From Lophius americanus (lineage: Eukaryota; Chordata; Actinopteri; Lophiiformes; Lophiidae), in NCBI GenBank assembly GCA_037951165.1, contig JBBDHG010000054.1:2556001-2620000 (forward strand): a stretch of DNA of 64,000 nt. Reading direction: 5' to 3'. A program made the translations under genes and the position numbers. The notes under the pieces were generated by a model, which saw only the letters and a list, made by a program, of their open reading frames with translations, was not told where the DNA came from and ran no database searches. Shown here piece by piece: positions 46,201 to 50,326 of the stretch. Each line of letters begins with the position of its first letter. Positions within the stretch are counted from its first letter, which is position 1.

Positions 46201-48073
46201 TCAAAAAGTACATGTGAGTGAAATATTGTTCTCAACAGCAAGAACATTCAGCAGATCAAAAAATCCCACTAAAACAAAGCTATAGAGAACTGAAGTAAAA
46301 AGGAAAAGCATTGTATTTGGCACAAGTAGAGTTCTAGAACACAAGTAAAATATAAGGCAGTAAAAAAGCTCATGAAAGTTTCTATGGAGCTCAGAAGCCT
46401 CCAAAAGTGTGTCCTATTTCAGTCCAACAGTTGTTACATCCTAACTCCGTTTCTCTCGGACTGGGTGGATCCGTCCATTTGTCGCATAAGAAGAAGCTCA
46501 TGCGCTCAGAACCCGTCCATTTCACTTCCATTCTTTACATCTCGAGATCCAGACAGAAAGCTCCCGAAAATGAATGAAAGAAAGAAAATCCGTAAATCCA
46601 TCACAGCGATGAGGTAGGGACGGGATGGAAGAGATGATTCACTCAAGTTATTTAACATCAGTCAACATCTGTGATCTAGTGACCCACACCAGACTTTGGT
46701 TTCCACTGAGGCTTGACGTTGTGATTGAAAGCCAAGCCAAAGGCTGCCATGGACCAGTAGAGGACAGAGGGGCATGAAGCAGACATCCAGTGATTCACCA
46801 CAAACCACCTCTGACTTTAGTTTGACGGAATGACTGGGGCATCCCAGAATGATGAGCATCAGAGTCTGATGATACTAACCTCCACGTAGGAGGTTATGTT
46901 TTCACCTGTTTCTCTTTTTTGGTTTGTAAGTAGGATTAAACGCTTACTTTTGACTGAGATCCTGAAGAGGGTTGGTCCATAATCGACTAATTTTGTCACA
47001 GATCAAGAAAAAGAGCAGGATCAGGGATTTTTTACTTTATAATTTCCTTGGTCAGAAAGAAATTCTGACATATTTATGGGGTTACAATTTATAATTGTGA
47101 ACAATTTGGTTTGGATCCATATACAAATATGGATGCATCAGATTTGAATGATAATACGGTTACCGGACTATGAGTTTGACTTCTTGATACGGCTGTGATC
47201 GGTGATCGCACGTAGATTAATATACATCTATATGACTTCATATACTGTATATGTAGTGTATACGTGCCAATATGAACTTGCAGAAAAAGAAGCTTTGGGA
47301 AATGGTGCTATAGAATAGTATTGAATATATATATTTTTAAATTATGTAAATATAAAACACAGAATCGAAACTACTGATTGACACTGATGTCCACCAGATA
47401 TATCAATATCAAATGTTTTCTCCTTATTTTTTTGCTAGCTAAGTCTTTTGCTCTGAAAATTCTTAAACCATTAAGAATCTAATAACTAATATGTAAGATG
47501 GGGAAACAAATTTGAAACAACGACATCACATTCTTTGCCTGAGGTCAGCACCAATTTTCATCTCCTAGATAGAATCTGATACAGTATATGTCAGATGCAT
47601 GTCTGAAGCACGTCTAACAGACCTAAGGGTCCCAGAATCTGCAGAGTCCAGGAACAAACAACGGAGAAATATCTAAAGATGAGTCAAGCATAGAAACCCC
47701 AAAAGTCTCCACTTCATGACCATGTGATGCTCCATGTGGTGTCATTGCTAACCAAAACTGCACATTTAATATGTAAGTCACTTGGAGGAGACTACTGAAT
47801 GCTGGCTTTGGTTTTATACCGCTTGCATAAGTCCTGAGATTTGATTTTGGATTCTCCTCTGCCTTTGTATGATTAACTCGAATCATGAAAGACTTTTCGA
47901 TGACAAATTTGAATATGTTAATCCTATAATAAACATGATTACAATGTAGAAATACTTTCACTCTAGTACTACTTCAGAATAAAACCTACTGTGGGTCTTA
48001 CCTTGTATTTGTGGGATGTACGGTGCCAAGAGCTTCCCTCTTTTCTTCTCATAGCCCTTCTGAGTGATGTCTC
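9843..48073 (-). CDS. dip2a: disco-interacting protein 2 homolog A (37 coding exons; exon 1 outside window)
   Basis: Thirty-seven exons, listed individually, join with GT-AG borders and matching phases into 1538 residues plus stop; human DIP2A is about 1570 residues. Domains in order: the rest of the DMAP1-binding domain (GDITQKGYEKKRG onwards, about residues 1-100), a Ser/Ala-rich linker (about 105-240), a first AMP-binding domain (about 300-850) and a second (about 965-1440). The second contains YLDFSVSTTGILAGVKMSH, the adenylate-binding-type loop. The C-terminus ends DPIYVAYNM, as in all DIP2 proteins. Assignment to the A paralogue rests on remembered DIP2A-like words (LEGTPYLC, RVTFCSYSVMEMCTKG, CVRTCMVVAEERPRI, RTELTDASGG). 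Known for the family: adenylating-enzyme-like proteins tied to lipid and acetyl-CoA metabolism and neuronal development; human DIP2A is reported to bind FSTL1. The promoter and start codon lie beyond 64000. Confidence 0.93.
10267..10390 (-). CDS. dip2a: dip2a in-window exon 36
   Basis: Encodes (E)RHDALYVVGSLDETLELRGM...KSIAE(C). Acceptor ggtgtcag, donor gtgaggaa. RYHPIDIETSV is conserved. Confidence 0.96.
10480..10654 (-). CDS. dip2a: dip2a in-window exon 35
   Basis: Encodes IWVSSPHNATGYYTVYGEEA...RTELTDASG(G). Contains ARTGYLGFLRRTEL, the conserved hinge-like region of the adenylating fold. Acceptor tgtgacag, donor gtgagaat. Confidence 0.96.
11423..11497 (-). CDS. dip2a: dip2a in-window exon 34
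   Basis: Encodes ILPGVKVIIANTETKGPLGD...HLGE, 25 codons in phase 0. Acceptor gttgtag, donor gtaatgcc. Confidence 0.96.
12208..12265 (-). CDS. dip2a: dip2a in-window exon 33
   Basis: Encodes (R)VRLVERGSPHSLPLMESGK, 58 nt. Acceptor ttccccag, donor gtacgtcc. Confidence 0.95.
12346..12800. repeat. alternating (AAAT)n / (ATTT)n low-complexity block
   Basis: An AAATAAAT-rich stretch (about 12346-12470) is followed by a TTTATTTA-rich one (about 12466-12600), then again A-rich (12610-12690) and T-rich (12720-12800). It lies in the intron between in-window exons 32 and 33. The two polarities can pair over long distances. Confidence 0.7.
12948..13009 (-). CDS. dip2a: dip2a in-window exon 32
   Basis: Encodes GTAGPDPTTVYVDMRALRHD(R), 62 nt. 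Acceptor tctccag, donor gtgatcat. A 3.1-kb intron holding a LINE relic lies upstream. Confidence 0.95.
13545..13900 (-). pseudogene. non-LTR retrotransposon reverse-transcriptase relic
   Basis: On the minus strand, with frameshifts, this reads AVLSSLLF-YISDI (like the RT SVLSPLLF motif) near 13840-13880, an ADD-type catalytic remnant at 13780-13788, and WRFKLNPGKTQCVLFTK at 13655-13705, a typical RT palm segment of fish LINEs. Stops and frameshifts show it is dead. It lies in the dip2a intron upstream of in-window exon 32, in the same orientation as the gene. Confidence 0.65.
14824..14859. repeat. (CA)n microsatellite
   Basis: An uninterrupted ACACAC run; it reads UGUGUG in the dip2a pre-mRNA. 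Confidence 0.95.
15758..15786. repeat. (TG)n microsatellite
   Basis: An uninterrupted TGTGTG run in a dip2a intron; it reads CACACA in the pre-mRNA. Confidence 0.95.
16142..16312 (-). CDS. dip2a: dip2a in-window exon 31
   Basis: Encodes LRNVNLSCVRTCMVVAEERP...GCRVNVAICLQ, 57 codons in phase 0. Acceptor ccccccag, donor gtaagccg. The VVAEERPRI segment is conserved. Confidence 0.96.
16533..16701 (-). CDS. dip2a: dip2a in-window exon 30
   Basis: Encodes (S)VYSGHQSILVPPLELESNAS...GLGSQTEALR. RVTFCSYSVMEMCTKGLG is the DIP2A-like version of this segment. Acceptor ggtttcag, donor gtcagttg. Confidence 0.95.
16827..16957 (-). CDS. dip2a: dip2a in-window exon 29
   Basis: Encodes MSHAATSALCRSIKLQCELY...FALWCLC(S). 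Contains CLDPYCGLGFALW. Acceptor ctgctctag, donor gtaaacca. Confidence 0.94.
17234..17343 (-). CDS. dip2a: dip2a in-window exon 28
   Basis: Encodes (D)DLPRKKSCQMYKPPTPEMLA...TTGILAGVK. SVSTTGILAGVK is the adenylate-forming core motif of the second domain. Acceptor atcctccag, donor gtacgctg. Confidence 0.95.
17440..17551 (-). CDS. dip2a: dip2a in-window exon 27
   Basis: Encodes VSKSVCILTTQPIMKLLRSK...PTVLDT(D). Acceptor gctaaag, donor gtgacttg. Confidence 0.95.
17815..17940. repeat. interspersed repeat copy A (shared with 49470-49610)
   Basis: It contains GTATGTGCATACAGCGCCC...GTATTGTGTAGCCAAAATC, which aligns with GTATGTGCATATAGCATCC...GTATTTTACTGCCAAAATC at 49530-49585. The same word order and spacing in two introns point to one old repeat family. 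The family is not named here. Confidence 0.6.
18298..18419 (-). CDS. dip2a: dip2a in-window exon 26
   Basis: Encodes (G)IDLIATFYGCLYAGCVPVTV...PTVKMIVE. Acceptor tatgtgtag, donor gtaagaga; ends in phase 0. Confidence 0.95.
18537..18654 (-). CDS. dip2a: dip2a in-window exon 25 (start of AMP-binding domain 2)
   Basis: Encodes GTVANTASCLQLHKRAERVA...DHVALVYPP(G), the start of the second adenylating domain. Acceptor taactcag, donor gtaagagg. Confidence 0.95.
19055..19660 (+). mobile_element. truncated non-LTR retrotransposon (RT fragment)
   Basis: At 19262-19657 an ORF of 131 codons reads MDRISRRSQMAEGVGFGGLR..., with the RT catalytic box TFADDVVLLA at residues 25-34, then GMRISTSKSEA and DRRIGAASAVMRTLYRSVVV, words typical of an abundant fish LINE. 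A GC-rich block at 19060-19200 (GGTTTACCGGGGCCCCACCC) looks like a more 5' part of the same element joined by an internal deletion. About ten residues seem missing before QEFKDFGVLF. It is inserted antisense in a dip2a intron. Confidence 0.8.
19789..19853 (-). CDS. dip2a: dip2a in-window exon 24 (uncertain acceptor)
   Basis: Encodes VLQWRAQATPDHPLFLVLNA K, donor gtacttca. The phase-compatible acceptor is catacaag before 19853, giving QA-H-VLQW at the junction. A stronger acceptor (polypyrimidine tract then tgtag) ends just before 19869. From there TTC CTG TAC ATA CAA GAC matches the conserved FLFLAD in frame, but it is out of phase with exon 23 and has TAG directly upstream. Relative to DIP2A, DIP2B and DIP2C about seven residues (RKFLFLA) are missing. 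Either the acceptor shifted after a 5-nt loss or the assembly has an indel. Confidence 0.75.
20145..20249 (-). CDS. dip2a: dip2a in-window exon 23
   Basis: Encodes (E)VGPASMIVGNLVAGKRIAQA...SQLEDNDQA. It ends on a single base C before the donor gtaagc; the bases past the border would read Arg-Lys, as in other DIP2 proteins. The acceptor is ttccacag. See exon 24 for the unusual junction. Confidence 0.88.
20391..20592 (-). CDS. dip2a: dip2a in-window exon 22
   Basis: Encodes AIDSIHQVGVYCLALVPANT...NLPKPRQKQP(E), 67 codons plus one base. Acceptor tttccag, donor gtagactg. Very conserved, including LHPCNVLMCPHTCVTNLP. Confidence 0.96.
21382..21496 (-). CDS. dip2a: dip2a in-window exon 21
   Basis: Encodes (R)IAVFSVSVLHDERIVVVAEQ...SFQWMSRVLQ. 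Acceptor cttctccag, donor gtgccctc; ends in phase 0. Confidence 0.95.
21660..21787 (-). CDS. dip2a: dip2a in-window exon 20
   Basis: Encodes DNLVFVVGKMDGLMVVSGRR...EPMKFVYRG(R). Contains the RRHNADD motif near the end of the first adenylating domain. Acceptor cccgccag, donor gtgagaat. Confidence 0.95.
22436..22516 (-). CDS. dip2a: dip2a in-window exon 19
   Basis: Encodes TIPLLSSGVPISDRAFTRTS LLGFVGP, 27 codons in phase 0. Acceptor tgttgcag, donor gtaagttc. Confidence 0.94.
22882..23018 (-). CDS. dip2a: dip2a in-window exon 18
   Basis: Encodes (A)VVCVVRLEGTPYLCHTDEVG...MTKNVFE. Acceptor gtctccag. The donor gtctgt is weaker than the others in this gene but is the only one that joins the next exon in phase. 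Confidence 0.92.
23371..23510 (-). CDS. dip2a: dip2a in-window exon 17
   Basis: Encodes (R)PPEMGVPPPGKAVLSMGGLS...DVGQVMPG(A). Acceptor cctgcag, donor gtactgtc. Confidence 0.95.
24293..24318. repeat. (CTCTG)n pentanucleotide repeat
   Basis: About five CTCTG units in the dip2a intron just downstream (transcript sense) of in-window exon 16. Confidence 0.85.
24388..24502 (-). CDS. dip2a: dip2a in-window exon 16
   Basis: Encodes (W)SISSCDAFLNVFMARGLRPE...TVALR(R). Acceptor aatacag, donor gtgagccg. A (CTCTG)n pentamer run lies about 70 nt into the following intron. Confidence 0.95.
24623..24742 (-). CDS. dip2a: dip2a in-window exon 15
   Basis: Encodes (A)RVAVLKSRDMHWSLLAQREQ...VADGANP(W). Acceptor ctgcacag, donor gtgagtcc. 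LRMLIVADGANPW is invariant in DIP2 proteins. Confidence 0.95.
24905..25170 (-). mobile_element. tRNA-derived SINE-like element
   Basis: On the minus strand the right end carries a pol III-like A box (TAGTTCAGGAGG, 25141-25152) and a B box (GGTTCAATACC, 25098-25108) spaced as in a tRNA. The body includes TTGCTCAAGGACCT on the plus strand, a word common in fish SINE-like repeats. It lies in a dip2a intron, transcript sense. Confidence 0.6.
25580..25673 (-). CDS. dip2a: dip2a in-window exon 14
   Basis: Encodes SVMNRIHVISIPYSLMKVNP...QKVHGYK(A). Acceptor catggcag, donor gtgaggat. Confidence 0.95.
26004..26068 (-). CDS. dip2a: dip2a in-window exon 13
   Basis: Encodes (A)ETITNVLDFKREAGLWHGVL T. 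Acceptor attcacag, donor gtgagtgg. The short 65-nt exon is fixed by conserved sequence on both sides. Confidence 0.93.
26733..26835 (-). CDS. dip2a: dip2a in-window exon 12
   Basis: Encodes YKTSKEGSTMGITVSHSAML...QACGYTE(A). YKTSKEGSTMGITVSH is the domain-1 counterpart of the adenylate-forming P-loop-like motif. Acceptor gacattcag, donor gtgagcga. Confidence 0.94.
26942..27051 (-). CDS. dip2a: dip2a in-window exon 11
   Basis: Encodes (G)WPRLLWFVTDGKHVVKPPKD...NNDIAYIE. Acceptor ctctgcag, donor gtacttgt. Ends in phase 0, ahead of the nucleotide-binding loop equivalent. Confidence 0.95.
27134..27257 (-). CDS. dip2a: dip2a in-window exon 10
   Basis: Encodes DAGSQQIGFLLGSCGVTLAL...TGEVATFK(G). 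Acceptor ctccccag, donor gtacaatc. Confidence 0.95.
28081..28191 (-). CDS. dip2a: dip2a in-window exon 9
   Basis: Encodes VALVFPNNDPVMFMVAFYGC...IEVPLTRK, 37 codons in phase 0 at both ends. Acceptor tccacag, donor gtaaaaat. This is the conserved PND and FYGCLLAE core of the DIP2 adenylating fold. Confidence 0.95.
28774..28865 (-). CDS. dip2a: dip2a in-window exon 8
   Basis: Encodes (G)KLWTRSQKLAYTVLNKLS...LLMPGDR, part of AMP-binding domain 1. Acceptor gcttgcag, donor gtaagtca; ends in phase 0. Confidence 0.93.
29046..29243 (-). CDS. dip2a: dip2a in-window exon 7 (start of AMP-binding domain 1)
   Basis: Encodes (V)QEPDPNQPKPEGQQMSP...KPIYTLTY(G). The WPPSLPAALQRWG stretch begins the first AMP-binding domain. 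Acceptor cttgtttag, donor gtaggtac. Confidence 0.93.
30158..30277 (-). CDS. dip2a: dip2a in-window exon 6
   Basis: Encodes (G)VPVNSRVSSKIQQLLNTL...FFVDDFEELLD(V), a strongly conserved DIP2 segment just before the first adenylating domain. Acceptor ttgtgcag, donor gtaagcgg. Confidence 0.93.
30278..34353 (-). other. dip2a: dip2a intron (4.1 kb) between in-window exons 5 and 6
   Basis: It holds a 10-bp hairpin at 30825-30849, poly-A runs near 32145 and 32695, short CA tracts near 32848-32875, and a GC-rich block at 33945-34160. I see no coding sequence. Confidence 0.6.
33945..34160. repeat. GC-rich block, possible interspersed repeat
   Basis: It is sharply GC-rich against AT-rich flanks, with many CCCAGGG, CCAAG and GGCCAC words, and follows a TG-rich tract. 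It resembles GC-rich dispersed fish repeats, but I cannot name a family. Confidence 0.35.
34354..34491 (-). CDS. dip2a: dip2a in-window exon 5
   Basis: Encodes (D)NHSAPPDVTGLSERSS...NNHTSVMETAD(G), the variable linker. Acceptor catcacag, donor gtgagttt. The phase agrees with both neighbours. Sequence conservation is weaker than for other exons, so the call rests partly on phase. Confidence 0.85.
36462..36725 (-). CDS. dip2a: dip2a in-window exon 4 (low-complexity linker)
   Basis: Encodes (D)TSSASEDEGSLRRQGR, then a linker rich in Ser, Ala and Asn (SSTSSSASSTSS, AALAALNANAAATALAD), ending MAQTQL(D). Acceptor aacacag, donor gtcagtga. Such a linker is expected to be disordered between the DMAP1-binding and adenylating domains. 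Confidence 0.9.
   Translation of the reverse strand, partial: TPPRHQKTRARCDGRDVWRPLLPTRATATQLSSIGLTVSSRVHPPRPQHHPLHPTLEGDPLTTPPPSQPSTPTPQLPHWLILWHRHS
36726..41241 (-). other. dip2a: dip2a intron (4.5 kb) between in-window exons 3 and 4
   Basis: It holds the AT microsatellite at 40154-40239, a possible MITE (37501-38206) and an unexplained minus-strand ORF at 39195-39671. No dip2a exon was found. Confidence 0.6.
40154..40239. repeat. (AT)n microsatellite
   Basis: About 43 AT units without interruption. It is self-complementary and likely length-variable. Confidence 0.95.
41242..41361 (-). CDS. dip2a: dip2a in-window exon 3
   Basis: Encodes (D)LHTEAVQAALAKYKERK...SSVEACTPP(D), highly conserved in DIP2 proteins and closing the DMAP1-binding region. 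Acceptor attcttag, donor gtgagacc. Confidence 0.93.
41451..41570 (-). CDS. dip2a: dip2a in-window exon 2
   Basis: Encodes (G)VDPSLQIDNRIQTTSQAV...SRDERFRS(D). Acceptor ccttgcag, donor gtaacgat, split codons at both ends. The 6.4-kb intron upstream separates it from exon 1. Confidence 0.9.
42888..42912. repeat. C16 run followed by A9
   Basis: Homopolymers CCCC... then AAAA...; their lengths may be unreliable. Confidence 0.8.
43165..43640 (+). pseudogene. Tc1/mariner-type transposase relic
   Basis: From about 43389 the plus strand reads ELRERIGSHHISEEGYKKMS, AALTVPKSTMASIML and FGKTTSLPRAESQVKLSQ, then a stop. This is the paired helix-turn-helix DNA-binding part of fish Tc1-like transposases. 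The upstream part (TTGTTTCTACACC, TTGGAGTCCACGTG, GGTAAATTCAGCTGATTGG) matches the 5' non-coding region of such elements. Stops and loss of the DDE catalytic domain make it inactive. It lies antisense in a dip2a intron. Confidence 0.8.
44835..44945 (+). mobile_element. SINE-like repeat with tRNA B box
   Basis: B box GGTTCAAATCC at 44848-44858, followed by GGAGTTTGCATGCTCTCCCT and TTTCCTCCGGGTACT, words of a very common fish dispersed repeat. The copy is truncated after about 44945. Confidence 0.6.
46873..47135 (+). repeat. dispersed fish repeat ('CTCCAC...GGAGGTTATGTTTT' type)
   Basis: It begins ACTAACCTCCACGTAGGAGG then TTATGTTTTCACC and runs through TCCATAAT, GATCAGGGATTTTTTACTTT and GTGAACAATTTGGTTTGGAT. 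The order of these words matches a dispersed repeat I recall from several fish genomes. The family is not named here. Confidence 0.5.
48002..48073 (-). CDS. dip2a: dip2a in-window exon 1 (DMAP1-binding domain)
   Basis: Encodes (G)DITQKGYEKKRG...YIPQIQ(G), the conserved second part of the DMAP1-binding domain. It starts and ends with split Gly codons. The acceptor reads tgtacag and the donor gtaagacc. The 72-nt length is compatible with its neighbours. The preceding exon with the start Met is not in the window. Confidence 0.9.
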
Positions 48074-48180
48074 CTGTACAGACAGACGGAGAAGTAGAGA
48101 GAAGCAGACAGAGAGCGAGCGAGGAGAGAGGGGCAGAGAGATGAGTCATTAGCTCAGCTGTGCCCTGGTGGTGGTGATGG

Positions 48181-48236
48181 TGTGTGTATGTGTATGTGTG
48201 TGTGCGTATGTGTGTGTGTGTGTGTGTTTGTGTGTA

Positions 48237-48299
<63 letters not shown>

Positions 48300-48302
48300 C
48301 TG

Positions 48303-48349
<47 letters not shown>

Positions 48350-48400
48350 GTGTGTGTATGTGTGTGTGTGTTTGTGTGTGTGTGTGTATGTGTGTGTGTA

Positions 48401-48471
<71 letters not shown>

Positions 48472-48472
48472 G
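48181..48472. repeat. long interrupted (TG)n microsatellite
   Basis: About 290 bp of TG with scattered TATG, TTTG and TGCG interruptions. In the dip2a pre-mRNA it is a long CA-rich tract ending about 110 nt upstream of the acceptor of in-window exon 1. Confidence 0.95.
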
Positions 48473-49469
48473 GAGGCCCAAATGCCTCAGGATCCCACTG
48501 TTAGGCTGGTTACACTGGCACCACAGACACCAGAAGAGGGGTGCAGCAGCAGATGACCAGTTCTTACTGGGTGTCTCTCTCACACACACACAGACACAGG
48601 AAGTCGTTACATGCAGTATGTTGGTTGATAGATAAGATACGGGTTGGCAAAGTTCATCATGAATACTTGAATGATAACATCGATAAGACAAGGGGGGGGG
48701 ATTGAAAGATTGCTTGATTGGTGCGCCCGAATCACTTTCCAAACATTTTTCACCGGCAGTGAAAAATAGGGCTGATGCGATCATGGAAAGAATCCTCCTT
48801 AGTCGTCATCCCACACATAATTAAAAGGCTCTCTGTTAAATAAAATCATACTGTATGTTATTTTAAAAGCCCTAAATGAAGGGATGTATAAGGTTTTCCA
48901 GGCTGTGACTTTACTACATTATGTGAACAAAAGGGGAAATGAATCCAAAGAGATGGGGGCGAAGCGATGAGGTGAAGCGATGTAGATGTCTGTGGCTTAA
49001 CTGCTTATTGTCTAGACGTGACAACATGTAGAGTGGATCTATCGGTAAACCATATGTAAAAGTTGCTGATGAAAAAGCTGACCCTGATTTTTTTATTGAA
49101 AAAGACACTTAGGTAAATTAGGTCAACCATAGCACTGCTTTAGTATTAGTTACTCATACTGGCGGAATGGATTTAGTCACATTGTCAGATTCACATCTCC
49201 TCTTGCCTAAATGGTTTAGAATGTGAATGCTTGCATTCCAGTGGAAAAGATCACATACAACCAGAGAAATGAATAGAACACCTTTCTTGAAATCTGAAAT
49301 GCTATCGAAGTAGACGCAACATTAGCTGTTTTAGTTCCTGTCAGTCCCTTAAACCTTTATTTTAATATTAAATTAATTTTTCTCCTCAATACCACGTCTA
49401 TTTGAGAAAGATCTTCCTTTTATCCAATTTACTCTTCCCAAAAGGCTTCTCACCAGTTTTGTTTGTTTT

Positions 49470-49640
49470 TTTGCACAATGCAAGATTTTAGTAAAAAAAA
49501 TTTTTTATTTAACATCCAAAAGTGGTAGTATGTGCATATAGCATCCCCCTACTGGACAAATGTGGTATTTTACTGCCAAAATCACTTTCTGGCGTCTAAA
49601 TCCCTTCCTTTGTTCCATTTGGGTACATTTTGAGTCTGGT
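49470..49640. repeat. interspersed repeat copy B (shared with 17815-17940)
   Basis: GTATGTGCATATAGC...TGCCAAAATCACTTTCTGGC aligns with copy A; see that entry. Confidence 0.6.
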
Positions 49641-50255
49641 CGGTCTATCATGTCTCCTGACGGTTGTGTTTCTAGAGTTAATTATTTCTTACTTTCTCAC
49701 TTAATTTTTGTTTGTATTCAAAAAACAAACTCTCTGCTGTAGTCTGCATCTCAATTAGGCATTTCTTCCAATTTTATTCGGAATAAGGGGGACTTATCTA
49801 TTGTCTCAGTTTATCGCAGTACAGAGCCAAGGCAAAGTGAGCATCTGTTCGCAGTCAAAGATCGGTTATCCACCTAGTTTACCTCCCCTCACCGGAGAAC
49901 ATGCGTCTCCTTGGGACGGCGGTCCGGTGGGTGACACGTGAGAAGAGATGAGGGGGCCTTGTAATAATAATAATATCAACTCTAATTTATAAAGCTCCTT
50001 GTAGATAGTTGATTCCGTTTGCAACGAGTAGCTAGCAAAACAAGGACTGCAAAACGATATCCGGGGTTAGCAGGTACCCGCAGATAGTACGGGACCATCT
50101 AGCTTCCTTGTTGAGTGTTGTACAACTCTGAGTACCCGTCTCTGTATCTATGAGACAGCCACTCATTGTTTGATGTGTGTGGGAAGGTATACGTGAACTA
50201 ATGGTTAGGTGAAGGAGAAGCGCGCTACAACACAGTGCGCCGTATAGTTCAGATT

Positions 50256-50326
50256 TAAACGAAGCCTCGAGGCTATTTTTAGTAATCAAGTTACTCAAAT
50301 GATTCGAGGAATCATTTCAGCCCTAG
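50256..50326. mobile_element. end of a hAT-like non-autonomous element
   Basis: The sequence runs through TCAAGTTACTCAAATGATTC and GAGGAATCATTTCAGCCCTA, resembling the terminal part of common fish hAT-type elements ending CAGCCCTA. A possible partner end, TAGGGCTG, is at 48767-48774, but no matching 8-bp target duplication was seen. Confidence 0.4.

Larger units (their letters stand above)
41571..48001 (-). other. dip2a: dip2a intron (6.4 kb) between in-window exons 1 and 2
   Basis: It holds the Tc1-like relic (43165-43640), a C16/A9 homopolymer pair (42888-42912), a SINE-like copy (44835-44945) and a dispersed repeat (46873-47135). No coding sequence of dip2a was found. Confidence 0.65.

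Noticed and set aside
48149..48784. Long ORFs encoding Thr-His or Cys-Val repeats
   Set aside because: They are translations of the TG/CA microsatellite, not genes. The same applies to ORFs at 55951-56238 and 56360-56596.
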